A DNA stretch of 5,529 nt, taken from assembly GCA_020625635.1 (NCBI GenBank), contig JAHLBL010000123.1, positions 1 through 5,529 of the forward strand, given 5' to 3'. A program made the translations under genes and the position numbers. The notes under the pieces are model-generated. The model made no database searches. It was not told the DNA's origin and worked only from the letters and a program-made list of their open reading frames with translations. Of the stretch, positions 1 to 5,529 are shown piece after piece (position 1 is the first letter of the stretch; every line of letters starts with the position of its first letter). Source of the DNA: a bacterium. GTDB lineage: Bacteria; Bacillota; Clostridia; Oscillospirales; Acutalibacteraceae.

Positions 1-16
1 AGTGTACAAATACAAC

Positions 17-48
17 AGCGGGACAACTCGTAAAAGAGCTGTCCCGCT
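17..48 (-). terminator. Rho-independent terminator after the HAD lipoprotein gene
   Basis: The arms at 17-25 and 40-48 pair over 9 bp (AGCGGGACA with TGTCCCGCT). After one A-C mismatch, a further CTC/GAG pairing closes a 6-nt loop. On the minus strand the hairpin begins about 18 nt after the stop codon of the phosphatase gene and is followed by GTTGTATTTGT, a moderately U-rich tail. On the plus strand it is followed by TTGTTTTCATTT, so it could work in both directions and also end a convergent gene lying left of the window. Confidence 0.8.
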
Positions 49-66
49 TGTTTTCATTTAATAATA

Positions 67-1182
67 TTATTTCTTCTCTACGTTGTCGCCGTAGATCGTT
101 GTCCAGTCGTTCTTCATCGAAACGGCGGTATATCCGTTATCCTTACAGGTCTGAGCCATACTCTCAGCCTTTTCGGGGTTGCCGTTCTCGCGCTTCGTAT
201 CGTCGCAGCAGAGCATATACGCGCCTGTTCTGTACTTGTTGTTATTGATCGTGTAGTTAGCCATAGCCGCGTCGCCCGAGCTGTTGCCGAAAGCGAGTAC
301 GGGCTGCTGACCGATTTCCTGAGCGATCACGCTGACCTTGTTCATCTTGAGGTTCTTAACAAGGAACTCGCCGCCCGTAACGACCTTGTCGTCGGCAGAA
401 AAGGTGTAAACAAGACCGTCCTCGTCGCCCTGATTGCTTGCAACGAGCGACTCGTCGGAGCCGATCATCTGGCTTACGGGGATGTTGATCGTGCCGTCGG
501 CAAGTCCGCGTGTTATGAGACGGTCTGTGCCGCTGACGATATATACTCTGAAATCGTTCGCGATAAGATAGTCTACGACCTGAACCATCGGCTTGTAGAA
601 CGCCGTGCCGTTGGTAAGATTGGTGTAGCTCTCCATCGGCTCGTCTCTGTACGCCTTTACATAAGCGTCGAACTCCTCGGGAGTCATACCCTTGAACGCG
701 GTAGCCACAGCCTTGCCGTGTCTTACGTCAAGTCCCTCGGGATAAACGCCCGTCTTGAAGTACTCCTTTATGATCTTAGCGGTCTTTTTCTCTTCCTTGC
801 TCGCCTTATCCTTGTAATCGGGATCTTCCATTACACGGTGATAAAGGAGCTTGTGGTCGAAGTAACCGGGGTCGGTCTCACAGCAGAGAGTTCCGTCCAT
901 ATCAAACACAGCGATTCTGTCCCCGGCAGGGATAAAGTCCTTGCCGCCTTCCTCGGTGATGGCTTTGATATACTCGGTGAGCTCCTTCTTCAGCGGAGCG
1001 TCCTCAGTCCAAAGTGAGAGCGCGTCCTCCTGCTTTTCGTCCTTAGTCTCTTCCTGAGCCGTTGCCGCGGCATTCTGAGACTGAGGTTCGGACTTGTTCT
1101 CACCGCAGCCCGCGAGAACAGACACCGACATTACAGCGGCTAAAGCAAGCGCCGCGATTTTCTTAAAAAATTCAGATTTCAT
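67..1182 (-). CDS. Exported HAD-superfamily phosphatase, lipoprotein
   Basis: This 371-residue protein is predicted to be a membrane-anchored phosphohydrolase acting outside the cytoplasm. Residues 1-25 are a lipoprotein signal peptide: basic start, hydrophobic core, then lipobox LAGC with the lipidated Cys at 26. An acidic, Q/E/A-rich linker (about 27-55) precedes the enzyme. HAD motif I is VFDMDGTL (about 92-99), with nucleophile Asp94 and acid/base Asp96. Motif II is IVSGT (215-219), the motif III lysine is probably Lys276 or Lys279, and motif IV is FGNSSGD (298-304). About 115 residues between motifs I and II should form a helical C1-type cap that sets substrate choice. All catalytic motifs are present, so I expect an active Mg-dependent phosphatase, but the substrate cannot be read from the sequence. 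The ribosome binding site GGAAGG lies 11 nt upstream of the ATG, a rather long spacing. No separate promoter is visible, so co-transcription with the upstream PLP-enzyme gene is likely. Two CC pairs (100-101, 325-326) are unusual for an exported Firmicutes protein. Confidence 0.88.
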   Translation of the reverse strand: MKSEFFKKIAALALAAVMSVSVLAGCGENKSEPQSQNAAATAQEETKDEKQEDALSLWTEDAPLKKELTEYIKAITEEGGKDFIPAGDRIAVFDMDGTLCCETDPGYFDHKLLYHRVMEDPDYKDKASKEEKKTAKIIKEYFKTGVYPEGLDVRHGKAVATAFKGMTPEEFDAYVKAYRDEPMESYTNLTNGTAFYKPMVQVVDYLIANDFRVYIVSGTDRLITRGLADGTINIPVSQMIGSDESLVASNQGDEDGLVYTFSADDKVVTGGEFLVKNLKMNKVSVIAQEIGQQPVLAFGNSSGDAAMANYTINNNKYRTGAYMLCCDDTKRENGNPEKAESMAQTCKDNGYTAVSMKNDWTTIYGDNVEKK

Positions 1183-1218
1183 AACAGTTCATACCTTCCT
1201 TATTGAAGTTATTCAAGC

Positions 1219-1249
1219 ACTCCCGCTGCCGAAATCGGCAGACGGGAGT
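1219..1249 (-). terminator. Intergenic hairpin, weak terminator or attenuator
   Basis: A 13-bp stem with one bulged base closes a tetraloop: ACTCCCG at 1219-1225 pairs with CGGGAGT at 1243-1249, and CTGCCG at 1226-1231 pairs with CGGCAG at 1236-1241. It starts about 10 nt after the stop codon of the exported PLP-enzyme gene. On the minus-strand transcript it is followed by GCUUGAAUAACUUC, which lacks a U-run. It may therefore only partly terminate transcription, or protect the upstream mRNA end, while letting some transcription reach the phosphatase gene. Confidence 0.55.
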
Positions 1250-1259
1250 ATTTACATTA

Positions 1260-3602
1260 TTAATATTCGGGCTTCATAAGGTTATGGGGATTTTTCTCCT
1301 TTGCGTCTTTCATAGCCTTCGGCATAAGGTTCAGTAACTGATCTACCTCTTCCTCATTGTTGTAGATACCGAAGCTTACTCTTATCATTCCCGCGGTGTT
1401 CGCGTCGGTACAGGTCTCAAAGCTTTTAGCAGTCTCGTCGCTGATACCCATAAGTCTCCAAACGTACGGATGAGCGCAGAACGCGCCGCGTCTGGTAGCT
1501 ACGCCGCCGAGCTCGGAGAGCGACTGGGCGAGACAGTAGGTGTTGATATCGCTGAAATTGAAGGTAACAACGCCGACTCTGTCGTCGATGTTCTCGCTGT
1601 CGCCGTAGAGGATCACGTTGTCGAGCTTTTTAAGACCGTCAATGAGCTTGCGGTTGAGAACCTTCTCGTGAGCCTCGATCTTATCCATACCGATCGTTGA
1701 GAGCACGTCGATAGCCTTTCCGAGACCGACAACTCCGGGATAGTTCGGTGAACCCGCCTCGTAAGCTGCGGGAGCGTCCTTGTATACCTGCCAGTCATCG
1801 CCTACGACTTTGATCGTACCGCCGCCGTAGAAGGTGGGCATATGCTTGTTGAGCTCCTCGGTAAGACCTACAACAGCGCCGCCGCCGTAGGGAGAATACA
1901 TCTTATGAGCCGAGAACGCGATAAAGTCGATGTTATCGTCGGGATCGTCGAGGTCGCCCATCATCGAGAACTTTCTGTGAGCGACGATCTGAGCGCCGTC
2001 GACTACGATTTTAGCGCCGTACTTATGAGCGAGCTTTGCAACTCTGTGCACGTCGTTAACGTAGCCCGTTACGTTAGAAGCTGCCGAAACAGATACGATC
2101 TTGACCTTGTTTTCCTTCAGGAGCTTCTCGATATCGTCGTAAATAACTCTTCCCTTCTGGTCAACCTCGGCGTAGATGACCTTGCATCTCTCGCGCCAGC
2201 TGAGGTCGTTGGCGTGGTGCTCGATACGGGTAGTGAGCACGATATCGCTCTTCTTCTCGACAAGAGCGGAAGCGAGCTTGTTAAGACCGTCGGTGGTGGT
2301 GTTTACATAGAAGCAGGTGTAGAACTCGGGATCTGCTCCGAGGAAGTCGAGAACCTTGTCTCTTGTCTTGTTATAGATATCGGTTGAGTGGTTGCTCTTC
2401 TGGGAGAAGCCGCGTCCGATAGAGCCGTACATCTCGAGTTCATTGTTGACTGTATCCTGAACAGCCTTGAACGAGGGAGTTGTAGCGGCGTTGTCAAAGT
2501 TGATAAGCGGAACCTCTGTTCCGTCAGCGAGCTTAACGGGGGTATCTACGCCGACGATATAATCTCTTATATTGTCGATAGTATAGCCGTCTACCTTCTC
2601 GATCGCTGCGCCCGTGACCTTGATTTCAATATATTCCTCGGTATTTGAGCCGTCCTTGAATTCGAGATAGCACTCGGCATATGTAGTGCCGTTGCTCTTG
2701 CCCGTATAAACACCTTTTTCGTCCACAGTAAGGACATTTTCGTCCTTGGATTTAAATGTCGCGGTATAATCCTCCTCTGTCAGCAGTGAACCGTATCCCG
2801 ATTCGCTGTCAAGTACGCGTTTAACGATTGTACCGTAATCAAATGTCGTTTTGCCGAAGTTAAGCTTCAGCCATACCGAAGAAGGATCGTCGTAATCGTT
2901 GAAGAATGCTCTACCTGCAACTTCCGCCATCGTAGCCTGTTTAACCTTAACGGTAATCGTTCCGAGCTTTCTTGAATTGGCGTCGGAGTCTTTCTCGAAA
3001 ATATCGGCTGTTGTAGTTCCGGCGCCCTTGGCTCTTATAAATAAGCCCTTCGTCTCTGTGACAGCAACGCTCGAATCGGCAACGGTCGCATAGTACCACA
3101 TATCGTCGAGCTTGTCGCATACGATGTCGCTGACATCATAACTGTCAAAACCGATACCGGGCGCCGCGTACTCGCTGTATGTAATCTCTATACTGTCCTC
3201 TAACAGGGATGCGGGCTTCTGCTTTTTAACAGTAAGCTTGAGAGTTTTGCTGAGCTTCTTGCCCTTAGCGCTCTTAGCCTTAGTTGTAACGGTGATGTTA
3301 GCCTTACCCGCCTTCTTAGCGGTTACGACTGCCTTTGTGCCGCTGACTTTTACTGTCGCGACAGCGGTGTTCGAGGACTTGGCTGTGAACTTCTTTGAAG
3401 CCTTACCGCTGACCTTTACAGTAACCTTATAGGATTTTGTCGCCGTTTTCTTGTCAGAACGAATAGTAACGGTATCCTTGTTTTTAATGCTGATTGATTT
3501 TACGTAATTCTTAGCTGTCTTAGCCTGAACGCCCGTCATAAAGACCGAGCACGTCAGAACCGCGCAAAGGAATACGCTTATGAATTGTTTAAGCTTTTTC
3601 AT
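1260..3602 (-). CDS. Exported class V aminotransferase/cysteine desulfurase-like PLP enzyme with N-terminal bacterial Ig-like domains
   Basis: This 780-residue protein has three parts. Residues 1-27 are a Sec signal peptide (MKKLKQF start, hydrophobic core, V-Q-A cleavage site). Residues about 31-331 look like three bacterial Ig-like (Big_2-type) beta domains: 31-127 (very lysine-rich), 135-220 and 253-331. Residues about 343-780 are a full fold-type I PLP domain of the SufS/CsdA class V family. Visible motifs are FDNAATTP (369-376 region), TTTDGLN (435-441), EHHAN (461-465, PLP-stacking His), SNVTG (509-513), VDGAQ (Asp535), FSAHK (PLP Schiff-base Lys567), YGGGT (592-596), RRGAFCA (Arg704, catalytic Cys709) and the late Arg741. 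By family knowledge such enzymes take sulfur or selenium from cysteine/selenocysteine or do related beta-eliminations; the actual substrate is unknown. The start at 3602 is chosen because AGGAGG lies 7 nt upstream and it begins exactly at the signal peptide. An in-frame ATG at 3716 would add 38 residues encoded by promoter DNA and overlap ydjC. Compared with E. coli SufS, the Cys-to-Arg distance is 32 rather than 15 residues, so this is a divergent subgroup. No sulfur acceptor gene is nearby. Confidence 0.9.
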   Translation of the reverse strand: MKKLKQFISVFLCAVLTCSVFMTGVQAKTAKNYVKSISIKNKDTVTIRSDKKTATKSYKVTVKVSGKASKKFTAKSSNTAVATVKVSGTKAVVTAKKAGKANITVTTKAKSAKGKKLSKTLKLTVKKQKPASLLEDSIEITYSEYAAPGIGFDSYDVSDIVCDKLDDMWYYATVADSSVAVTETKGLFIRAKGAGTTTADIFEKDSDANSRKLGTITVKVKQATMAEVAGRAFFNDYDDPSSVWLKLNFGKTTFDYGTIVKRVLDSESGYGSLLTEEDYTATFKSKDENVLTVDEKGVYTGKSNGTTYAECYLEFKDGSNTEEYIEIKVTGAAIEKVDGYTIDNIRDYIVGVDTPVKLADGTEVPLINFDNAATTPSFKAVQDTVNNELEMYGSIGRGFSQKSNHSTDIYNKTRDKVLDFLGADPEFYTCFYVNTTTDGLNKLASALVEKKSDIVLTTRIEHHANDLSWRERCKVIYAEVDQKGRVIYDDIEKLLKENKVKIVSVSAASNVTGYVNDVHRVAKLAHKYGAKIVVDGAQIVAHRKFSMMGDLDDPDDNIDFIAFSAHKMYSPYGGGAVVGLTEELNKHMPTFYGGGTIKVVGDDWQVYKDAPAAYEAGSPNYPGVVGLGKAIDVLSTIGMDKIEAHEKVLNRKLIDGLKKLDNVILYGDSENIDDRVGVVTFNFSDINTYCLAQSLSELGGVATRRGAFCAHPYVWRLMGISDETAKSFETCTDANTAGMIRVSFGIYNNEEEVDQLLNLMPKAMKDAKEKNPHNLMKPEY

Positions 3603-3607
3603 AGTTT

Positions 3608-3615
3608 TCCCTCCT
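3608..3615 (-). promoter_or_regulatory. Ribosome binding site that fixes the start of the exported PLP enzyme
   Basis: The minus strand reads AGGAGGGA, a near-perfect Shine-Dalgarno sequence, with 7 nt between AGGAGG and the ATG at 3602. It supports the start at the signal peptide and not the in-frame ATG at 3716. Confidence 0.85.
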
Positions 3616-3644
3616 GTTTTATTGATAAACAATCCTTTAATTAT

Positions 3645-3673
3645 ATTATACAATAAAAAATTCAATAAGTCAC
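3645..3673 (-). promoter_or_regulatory. Sigma-A-type promoter of the exported PLP enzyme/phosphatase unit
   Basis: On the minus strand a perfect -10 box TATAAT (3650-3645) lies 17 bp after GTGACT (3673-3668), which matches the TTGACA -35 box at 4 of 6 positions. Transcription would start near 3638, giving a leader of about 35 nt with the AGGAGG site. A second, overlapping TATAAT starts 5 bp further on. Upstream DNA is AT-rich with A/T tracts that may help RNA polymerase bind. This promoter makes the PLP enzyme gene independent of ydjC and is the only good promoter seen for the phosphatase gene too. Confidence 0.65.
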
Positions 3674-3708
3674 TATCTAAAATGGCTAAAACGCAAAAAA
3701 AATTTTGG

Positions 3709-4425
3709 TCAATCATAATCAGGTACGGCTAACATTTCACCCGCGGGACAGCCGTTTTCAACACGCGTTCTGTCGATCAGCGCGCCGTTTCTGTCGTAGT
3801 CGGGGTGAACCATGATCTCGGTATCGTCGGGGAAAGCTCCCGACGCTATGTCCGACAGTCTGCCGAAGCGCGAGGTCGTGACGAAGCCCTGTTCCCGCCA
3901 CCACGCGTTATCTATGCGCCCATCGGTTATGATCGGGCGTTCGGGCGTTGAGAAGGTTCTGTTTATTCTCACGCGCGTGATCCCGTAAGCCCTGCACACG
4001 CGTGCCGCGAGCGGAGCGAGGTAAAGAAACGTGTGGATATAGTGGTGCGAGTCGGCGTTTCTGACGCGTATTCCCGCGTCGGCGATCCGCTCAACCTGCG
4101 CTGACAGCTCGCGTATAACGGCGTTCTCCTCACGCTCTGTCAGCGGACGCGGACGGCTGAGGTACTCCTTATGGAAGCGTCCGTCCCTCACAAACGCGCC
4201 GACCGACAAAATCTCCTCAGTCAGCGGTCTGCCATCGGTGAGATTGAAATGTACGCCGATCCTGTCGGTGAAGCCCTGAGTTTTCGCGAGACGGACAGCC
4301 TCGCTGAAATACTCCCCCGTCGCCATCATCGTGGTGTTCGTGATTATGCCTCTCTGAAGGGCTTCGGCAATCGCGAGCGAACAGCCTTCGTTCAGCCCGA
4401 AGTCGTCTCCGTTAACAATCCTCAT
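3709..4425 (-). CDS. YdjC/ChbG-family carbohydrate deacetylase
   Basis: This 238-residue protein is predicted to be a cytoplasmic metal-dependent deacetylase removing acetyl groups from N-acetylated sugars; E. coli ChbG of this family acts on chito-oligosaccharides. The family signature near the N terminus reads VNGDDFG (4-10; most members have NADDFG), with metal/catalytic Asp7 and Asp8. Other family motifs are GVHFNLT (57-63, metal His59), DSHHYIH (125-131, metal His127 and catalytic-region His131, close to DSHHHVH of ChbG) and IMVHPDYD (204-211, compare EVMCHP in ChbG). No signal peptide is seen. After the MxHP motif only about 30 residues remain, some 20-25 fewer than I recall for E. coli ChbG, so the last helix may be shortened. 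The ATG at 4425 has GGGGGA 6 nt upstream. No chitobiose transporter or glycosidase gene is in view, so the exact substrate is open. The gene follows aroF by 49 bp and has a candidate promoter of its own. Confidence 0.9.
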   Translation of the reverse strand: MRIVNGDDFGLNEGCSLAIAEALQRGIITNTTMMATGEYFSEAVRLAKTQGFTDRIGVHFNLTDGRPLTEEILSVGAFVRDGRFHKEYLSRPRPLTEREENAVIRELSAQVERIADAGIRVRNADSHHYIHTFLYLAPLAARVCRAYGITRVRINRTFSTPERPIITDGRIDNAWWREQGFVTTSRFGRLSDIASGAFPDDTEIMVHPDYDRNGALIDRTRVENGCPAGEMLAVPDYD

Positions 4426-4456
4426 TATGAATCCCCCAACCTGTTTTTCTGATTAG

Positions 4457-4485
4457 AAGATATCACACCCCGAGTCAAGTGTCAA
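4457..4485 (-). promoter_or_regulatory. Candidate promoter of the YdjC-family gene
   Basis: On the minus strand a perfect -35 box TTGACA (4485-4480, overlapping the last codons of aroF) is followed after exactly 17 bp by TATCTT (4462-4457), a 4 of 6 match to the -10 consensus. Transcription would start near 4450, leaving a leader of about 25 nt that includes the GGGGGA ribosome binding site. Read-through from aroF remains possible because no terminator hairpin is seen in the 49-bp gap. Confidence 0.5.
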
Positions 4486-5503
4486 CATTCAGCGCGTTTT
4501 TGAGCGCGAAGATTTTCTTTGAGACAGCGTCGAACTGCTCGGGCGTGAGCGACTGCGCTCCGTCGGACAGAGCGTGAGGCGGATCGTTATGTACCTCGAT
4601 GATAAGCCCGTCGGCTCCTGCCGCGACAGCCGCCATCGCGAGCGGCTCCACGAGCCAGCTCTTGCCCGACGCGTGGCTCGGGTCGACTACCACGGGCAGG
4701 TGCGAAAGCTTTTTAACAATCGGGATCGCGGAAACGTCGAGCGTGTTTCTCGTATATGTCTCATAGGTGCGTATGCCGCGCTCGCAGAGGATCACGTTGT
4801 CGTTGCCGCCTGCCATAATATACTCCGCGCTCATCAGCCATTCCTCGATCGTGGCGGAAAGTCCGCGCTTTAAGAGGACGGGCTTTTTCGTCCTTCCTAG
4901 CTCGCGCAGGAGGTCGAAGTTCTGCATATTGCGAGCGCCGACCTGGATAATGTCGACGTTCTCGAACATATCAATGTGCTCGGTACGCATAATCTCGGTG
5001 ACGATGGGCAGTCCCGTCTCCTTCCTCGCGATTTTAAGGAGGTCAAGTCCCTCGGATTTAAGCCCCTGGAACGCGTAGGGCGAGGTTCTCGGCTTGAACG
5101 CTCCGCCGCGCAGAAGCGTCGCGCCCGACTTTTTGACCGACTTTGCGATTTCCACGATCTGCTCCTCGCTCTCAACGGAGCAAGGTCCAGCCATAATGTG
5201 CAGACTTCCGTCGCCTATGCTCACGCTGTCGCTGATTTTAACGACGGTGTTCTCGGGGTGGAACTTCCTGTTCGCCTTTTTGTAGGGCTCCTGAACGCGC
5301 TTTACGCTCTCGACGATGTCCTGAGCGTCGATGTACTCGATGTCGACGGTGTGGGTGTCGCCGATAAGACCGAGCACGGTTGAGTGAACTCCGTCCCAGC
5401 GGTTTATCCTCACGTCGTAATCGGAGCTGAGCTTATCGGTGAAAAGCTGTATTTCCTCGGGTGTGGCTGACGGTTTAAGTACGATGATCATAATAATTTC
5501 CAT
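4475..5503 (-). CDS. aroF: 3-deoxy-7-phosphoheptulonate (DAHP) synthase, type I-beta
   Basis: The enzyme condenses phosphoenolpyruvate with erythrose 4-phosphate to DAHP, the first step of the shikimate pathway, in the cytoplasm. The product from the 5503 ATG is 342 residues, close to the 338-residue Thermotoga maritima type I-beta enzyme. Residues about 5-70 resemble the N-terminal ferredoxin-like/ACT-type domain (MIIVLKPSAT start), which in the Thermotoga enzyme mediates feedback inhibition by aromatic amino acids. The TIM-barrel follows with the family motifs GPCSVES (106-112, metal-binding Cys108), FKPRTSPYAFQG (136-147), LLKRG (210-214, PEP-contacting Lys212), DPSHASG (274-280, metal His277) and IIEVHNDP (301-308, metal Glu303 and Asp307). 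There is no fused chorismate mutase domain. Three starts are possible: GTG at 5518 (no ribosome binding site), ATG at 5503 (GGCGGAAAGG just upstream, my choice) and ATG at 5491, which best matches where many homologues begin. The promoter would lie beyond the right edge; only 26 bp upstream are visible. Confidence 0.95.
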   Translation of the reverse strand: MEIIMIIVLKPSATPEEIQLFTDKLSSDYDVRINRWDGVHSTVLGLIGDTHTVDIEYIDAQDIVESVKRVQEPYKKANRKFHPENTVVKISDSVSIGDGSLHIMAGPCSVESEEQIVEIAKSVKKSGATLLRGGAFKPRTSPYAFQGLKSEGLDLLKIARKETGLPIVTEIMRTEHIDMFENVDIIQVGARNMQNFDLLRELGRTKKPVLLKRGLSATIEEWLMSAEYIMAGGNDNVILCERGIRTYETYTRNTLDVSAIPIVKKLSHLPVVVDPSHASGKSWLVEPLAMAAVAAGADGLIIEVHNDPPHALSDGAQSLTPEQFDAVSKKIFALKNALNVDT

Positions 5504-5529
5504 AGCCTTTCCGCCCACAAATTAAAATT

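Noticed and set aside
1172..1192. Six-codon upstream reading frame (MNCYEI) overlapping the start of the phosphatase gene
   Set aside because: Its ATG is about 1 nt from the GGAAGG ribosome binding site, too close for initiation, and the overlap looks like chance.
1842..2648. Long plus-strand open frames (181 and 86 codons) opposite the PLP enzyme
   Set aside because: They lie antisense to a gene with clear family motifs, lack ribosome binding sites and recognisable domains, and reflect the codon bias of the real gene on the other strand.
1260..3602. Fe-S cluster assembly locus
   Set aside because: The enzyme resembles SufS, but it is exported and no SufB, SufC, SufD, SufU, IscU or SufE gene is in the window.
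3688..3711. T-run on the minus strand just after the YdjC-family stop as a rho-independent terminator
   Set aside because: No GC-rich stem precedes the T-run; the only symmetry is AAAATTTT without a loop. It is better explained as AT-rich DNA upstream of the next promoter.
3603..3716. N-terminal extension of the exported PLP enzyme from an ATG at 3716
   Set aside because: It has no ribosome binding site, overlaps the end of the YdjC-family gene, translates the promoter region, and would bury the signal peptide behind 38 residues. The ATG at 3602 has AGGAGG at 7 nt.
4171..5383. Several plus-strand frames of 63-135 codons opposite the deacetylase and DAHP synthase genes
   Set aside because: Their translations are arginine- and leucine-rich without any motif, and the minus-strand genes in the same DNA are well supported.
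5504..5518. GTG start at 5518 for the DAHP synthase
   Set aside because: Only AT-rich sequence without a Shine-Dalgarno lies upstream, and homologues begin at or near the MIIVLK segment. The ATG at 5503, or possibly 5491, is more likely.

Overview
All four genes in this window lie on the minus strand, so transcription runs from the right end to the left. The content suggests a Gram-positive Clostridia member, perhaps a gut Ruminococcus/Oscillospiraceae-type bacterium. The evidence is a lysine-rich Sec-exported protein with bacterial Ig-like (Big_2-type) domains, a lipoprotein with a Firmicutes-like signal peptide, strong AGGAGG-type ribosome binding sites, an AT-rich promoter region, and a Thermotoga/Firmicutes-type (type I-beta) DAHP synthase. 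The taxonomic placement is inference from protein style, not from a marker gene.

Layout from right to left (direction of transcription): (1) 5503-4475, aroF-type DAHP synthase, the first step of aromatic amino acid synthesis. (2) 4425-3709, a YdjC/ChbG-family carbohydrate deacetylase with its own likely promoter at the end of aroF. (3) A 106-bp AT-rich intergenic region with a good sigma-A-type promoter. (4) 3602-1260, a 780-residue exported protein made of a Sec signal peptide, about three Ig-like beta domains and a complete class V aminotransferase/cysteine desulfurase-like PLP domain. (5) A 13-bp hairpin without a U-run. (6) 1182-67, an exported HAD-superfamily phosphatase lipoprotein. (7) A terminator hairpin at 17-48 that closes the unit.

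The first two genes look like ordinary cytoplasmic metabolism. The last two form a likely bicistronic unit of two exported enzymes, and this is the most unusual part of the window. A SufS/CsdA-like enzyme keeps its PLP lysine, catalytic cysteine and phosphate/substrate arginines, yet it carries a cleavable Sec signal peptide and surface-type Ig domains. It sits next to a membrane-anchored phosphatase that keeps its HAD motifs. No Fe-S scaffold or sulfur acceptor gene (SufU, IscU, SufE) is present, so a role outside Fe-S assembly is more likely, for example extracytoplasmic breakdown of cysteine or another amino acid. Substrate and physiological role cannot be read from the sequence.

No tRNA, rRNA, CRISPR array, insertion sequence or phage feature was seen. 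No gene-free stretch exceeds 300 bases.
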